Position numbers and translations under genes: made by a program
Part shown: positions 1 through 6,000 of the stretch, one piece after another
How the letters are laid out: the number at the start of each line of letters is the position of its first letter
Position numbering within the stretch: position 1 is the first letter of the stretch
DNA from: Alphaproteobacteria bacterium
GTDB lineage: Bacteria > Pseudomonadota > Alphaproteobacteria > Rhodospirillales > Magnetospirillaceae
DNA length: 6,000 bases
Assembly: GCA_015232485.1 (NCBI GenBank)
Contig: JADFZP010000221.1
Coordinates: forward strand, 1-6,000
Direction of reading: 5' to 3'
Notes under the pieces: model-generated
Told to the model about the DNA's origin: nothing
Seen by the model: the letters and a program-made list of their open reading frames with translations, nothing else
The model's database searches: none

Positions 1-1824
<1,824 letters not shown>

Positions 1825-1828
1825 GGGC

Positions 1829-3175
1829 TCACTCCTTGGATTTGGCTTTGGCCTTGTCGTCCGCCTTGCGGGCGCGGAAGCGCTCGGCCCAGCCGGGCAG
1901 CTCCATCTGATTGCCGCGCGCCACCGCCAGGGCGTTGGGCGCGACCTCGCGGGTGATCGTCGAACCGGCGCCGATCACCGCGCCGTCGCCGATCTTGACC
2001 GGCGCCACCAGCGACGAGTTCGAGCCGATGAAGGCCCCCGCGCCGATGTCGGTGAAGGACTTGTCGACGCCGTCGTAATTGCAGGTGATGGTGCCCGCCC
2101 CGATATTGGCGCGGGCGCCGATGCGGGCGTCGCCGACATAGGTCAGGTGATTGACCTTGGCGCCCTCCTCGACGGTGGCCTTCTTGATCTCGACGAAATT
2201 GCCGATATGGGCGTTCGGGCCGATCGCCGCGCCGGGGCGCAGCCGGGCATAGGGGCCGATGATGGCGCCCTCGGCCACGCTGGCGCCGGTCAAATGGCTG
2301 AAGGCGTTGATCTCGACGCCGTCGGCCACCGTCACGCCGGGGCCGAACACCACGTTGGGATGCACGGTGACGTCGCGGCCCAGCTTGGTGTCCCAACTGA
2401 ACCACACCGTCTCGGGCGCGATCAGCGTGGCGCCGTCGTCCATCGCGGCGCGGCGCAGGCCGGTCTGCACCACGGCTTCCAGGGCGGCCAGCTCGACGCG
2501 CGAATTGACGCCCAGCAGCTCCTCGGCGGGGCCTTCGACATGGCCGCAGGCCAAGCCCTCGGCGCGCGCCAGGGCGACCACGTCGGTCAGGTAGTATTCG
2601 CCCTTGGCGTTGTCGTTGCGGATCTGGTCGATCAGCCGGAACAGGGTGCGGCGGTCGGCGGCCATCACGCCGGAATTGCACAAGGCGATGGCGCGCTGTT
2701 CGGGGCCGGCCTCGCGCCATTCGACGATCGCCTCCAGCCCCTCGGGGCCGGTGACCAGCCGGCCATACTGGTTGTCCCCCTCGGGCCGGAAGCCCAGGAC
2801 GACCACGGCGGCACGGCTTCGCGCGTCGAGCAGCGACGCCAGGGTGGCGGTCGACAACAGCGGGGTGTCGCCATAGACGACCAGCGCGTCTCCCTCGAAA
2901 TCGGCCAGGGCGGCGGCGGCTTGCGCGACGGCGTGGCCGGTGCCCAGGCGCTCGGTCTGCACGACGGTGGCGTGCGGCGCGACGGCCTTGGCCACCTGTT
3001 CCATGCCGGGACCGACCACCACCACCACGCGGGCGGGGTCCAAACCCTCGACCGAGGCCAGCAGGTGGCGGATCATCGGCCGGCCGGCCAAGGGATGCAT
3101 GACCTTGGGCAGCGCCGATTTCATGCGCGTGCCCATGCCTGCGGCGAGAATGATGACGGCGGGTCTGGATGTCAT
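1829..3175 (-). CDS. glmU: Bifunctional N-acetylglucosamine-1-phosphate uridyltransferase / glucosamine-1-phosphate acetyltransferase, GlmU
   Basis: Cytoplasmic two-step enzyme: the C-terminal half acetylates glucosamine-1-phosphate with acetyl-CoA, and the N-terminal half joins the product to UTP to give UDP-N-acetylglucosamine. With the start at 3175 the protein has 448 residues, close to the usual 450-460. The uridyltransferase half (about 1-225) has LAAGMGTRM (10-18), Lys24, YGDTPL (101-106) with the metal-binding Asp103, and Asn224 in GVNSR. The left-handed beta-helix half shows hexapeptide repeats from about 250 to 405, RLRPGA (311-316), the putative catalytic His343 in NHLTYVGDA, and CNYDG (365-369). 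The tail (434-448) is rich in lysine and alanine. A longer in-frame start at 3244 would add 23 residues that do not resemble the family, so I reject it. No clear Shine-Dalgarno sequence precedes 3175; a mini reading frame ends on its start codon instead. It lies upstream of glmS in the same pathway and is divergent from the phosphatase gene. Confidence 0.97.
   Translation of the reverse strand: MTSRPAVIILAAGMGTRMKSALPKVMHPLAGRPMIRHLLASVEGLDPARVVVVVGPGMEQVAKAVAPHATVVQTERLGTGHAVAQAAAALADFEGDALVVYGDTPLLSTATLASLLDARSRAAVVVLGFRPEGDNQYGRLVTGPEGLEAIVEWREAGPEQRAIALCNSGVMAADRRTLFRLIDQIRNDNAKGEYYLTDVVALARAEGLACGHVEGPAEELLGVNSRVELAALEAVVQTGLRRAAMDDGATLIAPETVWFSWDTKLGRDVTVHPNVVFGPGVTVADGVEINAFSHLTGASVAEGAIIGPYARLRPGAAIGPNAHIGNFVEIKKATVEEGAKVNHLTYVGDARIGARANIGAGTITCNYDGVDKSFTDIGAGAFIGSNSSLVAPVKIGDGAVIGAGSTITREVAPNALAVARGNQMELPGWAERFRARKADDKAKAKSKE
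1832..1837 (-). promoter_or_regulatory. Ribosome binding site of glmS inside the glmU end
   Basis: On the minus strand AAGGAG lies 7 bases before the glmS ATG and overlaps the last sense codons of glmU, whose TGA sits between this site and the ATG. This fixes the glmS start at 1824. It implies translation of glmS from a shared glmU-glmS message, probably with coupled ribosome movement (inference). Confidence 0.85.
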
Positions 3176-3192
3176 GAAGGGGGCGGGCTCAT
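3172..3192 (-). other. Possible six-codon upstream reading frame (MSPPPS) overlapping the glmU start
   Basis: On the minus strand an ATG at 3192-3190 opens a frame reading Met-Ser-Pro-Pro-Pro-Ser and then TGA at 3174-3172. The stop overlaps the glmU ATG as ATGA. Three consecutive prolines are known to slow ribosomes unless EF-P acts. No Shine-Dalgarno sequence is visible before this ATG, and a frame this short can arise by chance. Its use as a leader peptide is therefore only a possibility. Confidence 0.25.
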
Positions 3193-3212
3193 GTTGCGGG
3201 TCGGGCCGGAAG

Positions 3213-3256
3213 GTGCCACAAAGGATGCTCGGCCGGCCACTCAATCTTTGTTACAC
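3213..3256. promoter_or_regulatory. Imperfect dyad in the glmU/gph divergent spacer
   Basis: The 94-base spacer between the two divergent starts contains an interrupted inverted repeat centred between 3234 and 3235. Its parts are GTG (3213-3215) with CAC (3254-3256), ACAAAG (3218-3223) with CTTTGT (3246-3251), TG with CA at 3226-3227/3242-3243, and a central GGCCGGCC (3231-3238). About 15 of 22 symmetric positions match. It could be an operator shared by both genes or a chance GC palindrome. I could not find a convincing -35/-10 pair for either gene here. Confidence 0.35.
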
Positions 3257-3269
3257 GGGGTTTCAAGGG

Positions 3270-3932
3270 ATGCGACGAACGGTCCTGGTTTTCGATCTCG
3301 ACGGAACGCTGATCCACAGTCTTCCCGATCTCGCCATCGCCCTCAACAATCTATTGGGCGAGGTGGGCCGTCGAAAGTTGTGCGAAGACGAGGTAGCGCC
3401 CATGGTCGGCGATGGCGCCGCCATGCTGGTGCGCCGCGCCCTGACCGCCACCGGCGCGGTCGACGAGGCCAGCTTGCCCGCCCTGACCCAGCGCTTCCTG
3501 GCCCTCTACGAAGGCAACGCCGCGCTCAACACCCGCGCCTGGCCCGGCGTGCCCGAGGCCCTGGCCGAACTGGCGGCGGCCGGCTGGCGCATGGCCGTCT
3601 GCACCAACAAGCCGCAAGCCGCCACCGTCGAAATCCTGGAAGCGCTGGGCCTCGCCCGCTTCTTCCAGGCGGTGGTGGGCGGTGATCGGGTCGAATGGCG
3701 CAAGCCCGACCCCCGCCACGTCGCCGCCACCCTGGCCGAATTGGACGCCCGGCCCGAGCAGGCGGTGATGATCGGCGACAGCCCCAACGACGTGGCGGCG
3801 GGCCGCGCCGCCGGACTGCCGGTGGTGGCGGTGAGCTTCGGCTACACCCGCGTGCCCCCCGCCGAATTGGGGGCCGACCGGCTGATCGATCATTTCGCCG
3901 ACCTTCCGGCCACCCTCGCCGCGATGGCTTGA
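3270..3932 (+). CDS. gph: HAD-family phosphatase, phosphoglycolate phosphatase type (Gph)
   Basis: Predicted cytoplasmic HAD-superfamily hydrolase of 220 residues, typical for Gph, which removes phosphate from 2-phosphoglycolate. All four HAD motifs are present. Motif I is DLDGT (9-13), with nucleophile Asp9 and acid/base Asp11. Motif II is CTNKP (111-115) with Thr112. Motif III is Lys145 in RKPDP (144-148). Motif IV is GDSPND (169-174), with acidic residues Asp170 and Asp174. A helical cap of the small alpha type lies at about 18-90. The C-terminal stretch with GYT (191-193), LGAD (200-203) and IDHFADL (206-212) fits the Gph/MupP group. The start at 3270 puts motif I at the expected distance from the N-terminus; ACGGGG (3255-3260), 9 bases upstream, is only a weak ribosome binding site. 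The gene is divergent from glmU, so N-acetylmuramate-6-phosphate phosphatase (MupP, cell wall recycling) is a realistic alternative that sequence alone does not settle. The stop codon overlaps the -35 box of the tRNA promoter. Confidence 0.88.
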   Translation: MRRTVLVFDLDGTLIHSLPDLAIALNNLLGEVGRRKLCEDEVAPMVGDGAAMLVRRALTATGAVDEASLPALTQRFLALYEGNAALNTRAWPGVPEALAELAAAGWRMAVCTNKPQAATVEILEALGLARFFQAVVGGDRVEWRKPDPRHVAATLAELDARPEQAVMIGDSPNDVAAGRAAGLPVVAVSFGYTRVPPAELGADRLIDHFADLPATLAAMA

Positions 3933-3957
3933 CAGCGGGCAAGCGCGGACTTATAAG
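3929..3957 (+). promoter_or_regulatory. Sigma-70 type promoter of tRNA-Val
   Basis: A perfect -35 TTGACA (3929-3934) is separated by exactly 17 bases from -10 TATAAG (3952-3957), one base from consensus. Transcription should start near 3964, about 13 bases before the tRNA. The stretch after the -10 is GC-rich (ACCGGCC), as in stable RNA promoters that respond to the stringent signal (inference). The -35 box covers the TGA of the upstream phosphatase gene. Confidence 0.85.
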
Positions 3958-3976
3958 ACCGGCCTTCTAGAGAGAT

Positions 3977-4051
3977 GGGCGATTAGCTCAGCGGGAGAGC
4001 ACACCCTTCACACGGGTGGGGTCGTAGGTTCAATCCCTACATCGCCCACCA
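3977..4051 (+). tRNA. tRNA-Val with anticodon CAC
   Basis: A 75-base gene with a complete cloverleaf. The acceptor stem GGGCGAT/ATCGCCC (3977-3983/4041-4047) has seven perfect pairs. The D arm is GCTC/GAGC. The anticodon stem is CACCC/GGGTG around loop TTCACAC, giving anticodon CAC (4009-4011), which reads the valine codon GUG. The five-base variable loop is GGGTC, and the T arm is GTAGG/CCTAC with loop TTCAATC. The discriminator is A4048, and the CCA end is encoded at 4049-4051. It has its own promoter and terminator. The immediate flanks AGAGAGAT (3969-3976) and ATCTCTCT (4051-4058) are complementary and could extend the stem in the precursor. Confidence 0.98.
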
Positions 4052-4080
4052 TCTCTCTGATTTTCCTCACTTTTTGACTA

Positions 4081-4138
4081 GTTTCCGGACAGGTCGGCCC
4101 CGAGCCGGCCTTTTTGCATGCAAAGGCCGGACGGAAAC
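4081..4138 (+). promoter_or_regulatory. Nested inverted repeats in the leader of the antiporter gene
   Basis: The outer arms GTTTCCG (4081-4087) and CGGAAAC (4132-4138) are exact inverted repeats enclosing the tRNA terminator. A second hairpin, CCGGCC (4105-4110) with GGCCGG (4125-4130) and an inner TTTGCATGCAAA palindrome (4113-4124), uses the terminator's 3' arm and excludes it. The outer right arm covers the only weak ribosome binding sequence (GGAAA, 4133-4137) of the next gene. The geometry resembles an attenuator or read-through control, but function is inference. No clear independent promoter for the antiporter was found in 4052-4143. Confidence 0.4.
4091..4115 (+). terminator. Intrinsic terminator of the tRNA-Val transcript
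   Basis: The stem GGTCGGC (4092-4098) pairs with GCCGGCC (4104-4110), seven pairs including one G-T, around loop CCCGA, and is followed directly by five T (4111-4115). This is a standard Rho-independent terminator about 40 bases after the tRNA. The 3' arm can also pair with GGCCGG at 4125-4130. Confidence 0.85.
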
Positions 4139-4143
4139 GGCGT

Positions 4144-5367
4144 ATGAACATGGATCCCTACATCCTTCTCCTCACCGGCGCTGGCGTCATCGTGCTGCTG
4201 ACGGCTTGGCTGCCGATGGTTCTGAACAACCTTCCCCTTTCCTTGCCGATCATATGCGTCGGCTTGGGCATGGGGATTTTCGCGTTTTCAGGCGAAGGGT
4301 GGTTCCCGAATCCGCTGGCCCATCCCCATTACGCGGAAAGGCTCACGGAGTCCGTGGTGATCATCGCGCTCATGGGGGCCGGGCTGAAGCTCGATCGCCC
4401 GCTGGGCTGGCGCTCGTGGCGGATAACCTGGCGGCTGCTCGCGGTGACCATGCCGCTGTCGATCCTCCTCATCACGCTGCTTGGCTGCGGGCTGTTGGGC
4501 CTTCCGCTGGCAAGCGCCGTGCTTCTGGGCGCGCTGCTGGCGCCGACCGACCCGGTGCTGGCCTCCGATATCCAGGTCGGCCCGCCCGGCTCGGAGAACG
4601 AGGACGAGGTGAGATTCAGCCTGACCTCGGAAGCCGGACTCAACGACGGCCTGGCCTTCCCCTTCATCAACCTCGCGCTTGCCATGGCTTTGGCCGATTC
4701 CCCCGGCTGGGCGTGGACATGGCTTGGGGTTGACGTGGTATGGAAGATCGCCGCCGGTATCTTGATCGGCTGGGCCATCGGTTACGGATTGGGCCTATTG
4801 ACCTTCCGCCTGCCCAATCGGGCTAAACTCTCGCGGACGGGAGACGGCTTCGTCGTGCTGGGAATGACGGCCATCGCGTATGGCGTGACCGAGATGGCCC
4901 ACGGATACGGGTTCCTCGCGGTGTTCGTGGCGGCGCTGGCGCTGCGCAAGGTCGAGCGCTCGCACGCCTACCATGAAAAACTCCACGGCTTCGCCGAACA
5001 AATCGAGCGCTTGCTGATGATGTTGCTTCTGGTGCTTTTCGGCGGGGCCATCGCCGGCGGATTGTTGGCGCCGCTGACCTGGGAAGCGGCCGCGTTGGGC
5101 CTGTTGGTTCTGTGCGTGGTTCGCCCACTGACCGGCGTCATCGGCCTTCTGGGCACCAAGGCGCCACGGGAGGAGCGCCTGGTCATCAGCCTCTTTGGGA
5201 TCCGGGGGATCGGCTCGTTTTATTATCTGTCCCATGCGCTCAACCAAGCCCCATTCGAGGGGGCCGACCTGTTGTGGGCGATCACCGGTTTCATCGTCCT
5301 CGCGTCGATCGTTGGCCACGGCATTTCCGTTACACCAACCATGCGCTGGCTTGACCGCCCTCGTTGA
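4144..5367 (+). CDS. NhaP-like cation/proton antiporter (CPA1 family)
   Basis: Inner membrane protein of 407 residues that is predicted to exchange Na+ or K+ for protons, serving pH and salt balance. The sequence is hydrophobic throughout, with roughly a dozen membrane segments beginning at about 6-26. The ion site motifs of CPA1/NhaP exchangers are clear: PTDPV (134-138) with Asp136, and SEAGLNDG (162-169) with Glu163, Asn167 and Asp168. The late conserved arginine is Arg354 in GIRGIG (352-357), followed by SFYYLSHAL. There is no long cytoplasmic C-terminal domain, so this is a short single-domain form. I chose ATG at 4144, with a weak GGAAA six bases upstream; ATG at 4150 is possible, and a TTG at 4114 lies in the terminator T-run and is unlikely. 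The gene follows the tRNA terminator and is convergent with the small membrane protein gene, with 19 bases between the stops. The family call is strong, but the preferred ion cannot be read from the sequence. Confidence 0.92.
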   Translation: MNMDPYILLLTGAGVIVLLTAWLPMVLNNLPLSLPIICVGLGMGIFAFSGEGWFPNPLAHPHYAERLTESVVIIALMGAGLKLDRPLGWRSWRITWRLLAVTMPLSILLITLLGCGLLGLPLASAVLLGALLAPTDPVLASDIQVGPPGSENEDEVRFSLTSEAGLNDGLAFPFINLALAMALADSPGWAWTWLGVDVVWKIAAGILIGWAIGYGLGLLTFRLPNRAKLSRTGDGFVVLGMTAIAYGVTEMAHGYGFLAVFVAALALRKVERSHAYHEKLHGFAEQIERLLMMLLLVLFGGAIAGGLLAPLTWEAAALGLLVLCVVRPLTGVIGLLGTKAPREERLVISLFGIRGIGSFYYLSHALNQAPFEGADLLWAITGFIVLASIVGHGISVTPTMRWLDRPR

Positions 5368-5386
5368 TCCCCTTTCGGCTCAAGGC

Positions 5387-5638
5387 TTACGTGCGCCGCG
5401 CGACCGCGTGATAAAGCAGCAGCGCGATGACCGCGCCGATGACGGCGACAAAGAGGCTCCACAGGTTGAAGCCGGTGACGCCGACACCACCCAGGGCATT
5501 GAACAGCGAGCCCCCGATCATGGCTCCGACGATACCGATCACGATATCGAGCAAAAGCCCCTCACCGCTCTTGTTGACGATCTTACTGGCGATGAAGCCG
5601 GCGATCAGACCCAGAACCAGCCACGCAAGAATGGACAT
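5387..5638 (-). CDS. GlsB/YeaQ/YmgE family stress-response membrane protein
   Basis: Small inner membrane protein of 83 residues of the group once called transglycosylase-associated proteins. Three hydrophobic helices are visible: about 2-20 (ILAWLVLGLIAGFIASKI), 28-50 (with the family-like glycine spacing in DIVIGIVGAMIGG, 31-43) and 58-78. A positively charged end, ARRT, follows. Family members are often induced by acid, salt or general stress; the biochemical role is unknown. The ATG at 5638 is preferred because GGGAGG (5650-5645) lies six bases before it; a TTG at 5644 would overlap that site. The stop is TAA. An EcfG-type stress promoter lies just upstream, which agrees with the family's role. 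The gene is convergent with the antiporter. Confidence 0.92.
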   Translation of the reverse strand: MSILAWLVLGLIAGFIASKIVNKSGEGLLLDIVIGIVGAMIGGSLFNALGGVGVTGFNLWSLFVAVIGAVIALLLYHAVARRT

Positions 5639-5644
5639 CCGCAA

Positions 5645-5650
5645 CCTCCC
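5645..5650 (-). promoter_or_regulatory. Ribosome binding site deciding the start of the GlsB-like gene
   Basis: GGGAGG on the minus strand lies six bases before ATG 5638. It would touch the alternative TTG start at 5644, so it selects the ATG. Confidence 0.8.
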
Positions 5651-5672
5651 GCGACACTACGATGTCGGAGTG

Positions 5673-5698
5673 TGAACGGTCCGACTGGCGGACCCGTT
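5673..5698 (+). promoter_or_regulatory. Weaker EcfG-like promoter facing the right-hand gene
   Basis: Because the element is nearly palindromic (GAACGGTCCG at 5674-5683 against CGGACCCGTTC at 5689-5699, one base bulge), the plus strand reads TGAAC (5673-5677), 17 bases, CGTT (5695-5698). That is one mismatch from the consensus, at the first G. It would direct transcription toward the gene at about 5873, with a leader near 165 bases. This is long, so the call is tentative. The same sequence could also fold as a hairpin. Confidence 0.35.
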
Positions 5699-5700
5699 CC
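5675..5700 (-). promoter_or_regulatory. EcfG (general stress sigma factor) promoter of the GlsB-like gene
   Basis: The minus strand reads GGAAC (5700-5696), 17 bases, then CGTT (5678-5675). This matches the published alphaproteobacterial EcfG consensus GGAAC-N16/17-CGTT exactly. Transcription would start near 5668, leaving about 30 bases of leader that carry the GGGAGG ribosome site. The gene it serves belongs to a stress-induced family. The position, spacing and target all agree. Confidence 0.75.
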
Positions 5701-5872
5701 CATGCCGATATTGAGTGACAAACCCACCAAAGCCGCCTTCTGTTCGCAAGGCCGCCGCAATCACTTCGGGATAGGACCGGATGCATCCAGAGAGCGTTGG
5801 GCACGATTTTCGGAAAGGTGGGCCAACCGAGGCCCAAGCGGCCCTACATTGCCGTGAGGGAGCGAGAGGGCC

Positions 5873-6000
5873 ATGGAGATGGAAATGGACCAGCTAATCG
5901 GCACTGACGCGGTGAGACATCTTCGGGCTTATGCCACCTCGTCAACGGCACGAAGCCTTAGGCAGGTTTCGGCCACCGGCGCCGCGTTCGCCGCCCTGTT
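5873..6000 (+). CDS. Truncated N-terminus of an unidentified protein, possibly a fatty acid desaturase
   Basis: An open frame runs from ATG 5873 to the window edge, giving 42 visible residues. An in-frame TGA at 5855-5857 bounds it upstream. The N-terminus has three closely spaced methionines (MEMEMDQL), so starts at 5873, 5879 or 5885 are possible. GAGGGAG (5856-5862) suits the first and AGAGGG (5865-5870), eight bases before 5879, suits the second. The visible part has a short polar region with LRAYATSSTARSLRQVSATG (residues 18-37), then a turn to hydrophobic residues (AAFAAL) that may start a membrane helix. The pattern of a tyrosine-containing polar stretch, Ser/Thr-Ala-Arg-Ser and Gln before a membrane segment recalls the N-termini of DesA-type fatty acid desaturases. 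No histidine box is in view, so this is a suggestion from resemblance only. That it is a real gene is likelier than the named function. Confidence 0.5.
   Translation, partial: MEMEMDQLIGTDAVRHLRAYATSSTARSLRQVSATGAAFAAL

Noticed and set aside
1825..1828. glmS ribozyme or riboswitch before glmS
   Set aside because: Only four bases separate glmU and glmS, and the ribozyme is known from Firmicutes.
3205..3220. Half of a sigma-54 promoter (TGGCAC on the minus strand) before glmU
   Set aside because: The -24-like TGGCAC is present, but no TTGC element lies at the required spacing.
3175..3244. N-terminal extension of GlmU from an upstream start at 3244
   Set aside because: The 23 extra residues are unlike the family and cover the likely regulatory spacer. 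The canonical pyrophosphorylase N-terminus begins at 3175.
4074..4102. TTGACT as a -35 box for the antiporter gene
   Set aside because: The position 17 bases downstream is a run of C within the terminator stem, so there is no usable -10.
5818..5835. Small GGGCC/GGCCC hairpin before the last gene
   Set aside because: Five pairs in GC-rich DNA with no T-run or conserved context; likely chance.
5583..5837. Minus-strand open frame of 84 codons over the GlsB-like promoter
   Set aside because: It overlaps the well supported GlsB-like gene and its promoter in another frame, with no recognisable protein features or ribosome site.
5781..5897. Small plus-strand open frame of 38 codons before the last gene
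   Set aside because: It has only a poorly spaced AGGA upstream, overlaps the better supported start at 5873-5885, and is short enough to occur by chance.

Overview
The window is GC-rich and tightly packed, with conserved housekeeping genes, an alphaproteobacterial style of protein sequence and one candidate EcfG (general stress response) promoter. Together these suggest an alphaproteobacterium, perhaps of the Rhodospirillales/Magnetospirillum kind. The phylum-level guess is moderately firm. The order-level guess rests only on general resemblance and has not been tested.

Layout. Positions 1-3175 (minus strand) carry glmU followed by glmS, separated by 4 bases. They supply the amino sugar precursor of peptidoglycan and lipopolysaccharide: GlmS makes glucosamine-6-phosphate and GlmU makes UDP-N-acetylglucosamine. 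The phosphoglucosamine mutase GlmM, which acts between them, is not in the window. Divergently, 3270-3932 encodes a HAD phosphatase of the Gph type. The 94-base divergent spacer holds an imperfect dyad and a six-codon upstream reading frame that overlaps the glmU start codon.

Positions 3929-4115 form a compact tRNA unit. A near-consensus sigma-70 promoter has its -35 box on the gph stop codon, and it is followed by tRNA-Val(CAC) with an encoded CCA and a good intrinsic terminator. Directly downstream, 4144-5367 (plus) encodes an NhaP-like CPA1 cation/proton antiporter. Its short leader can fold into structures that compete with the tRNA terminator.

Positions 5387-5638 (minus, convergent with the antiporter) encode a small three-helix GlsB/YeaQ/YmgE-type membrane protein. 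About 35-60 bases upstream is an exact match to the alphaproteobacterial EcfG promoter consensus. The element is nearly palindromic, so a weaker copy faces the other way, toward a truncated gene starting near 5873 that runs off the window (possibly a fatty acid desaturase). The right-hand end therefore looks like an envelope and ion stress section, while the left two thirds is core metabolism.

I saw no CRISPR array, transposon, phage gene or clearly new multi-gene system. The points most worth a second look are regulatory: the palindromic EcfG promoter, the competing hairpins before the antiporter, the extended precursor stem of the tRNA and the glmU leader.
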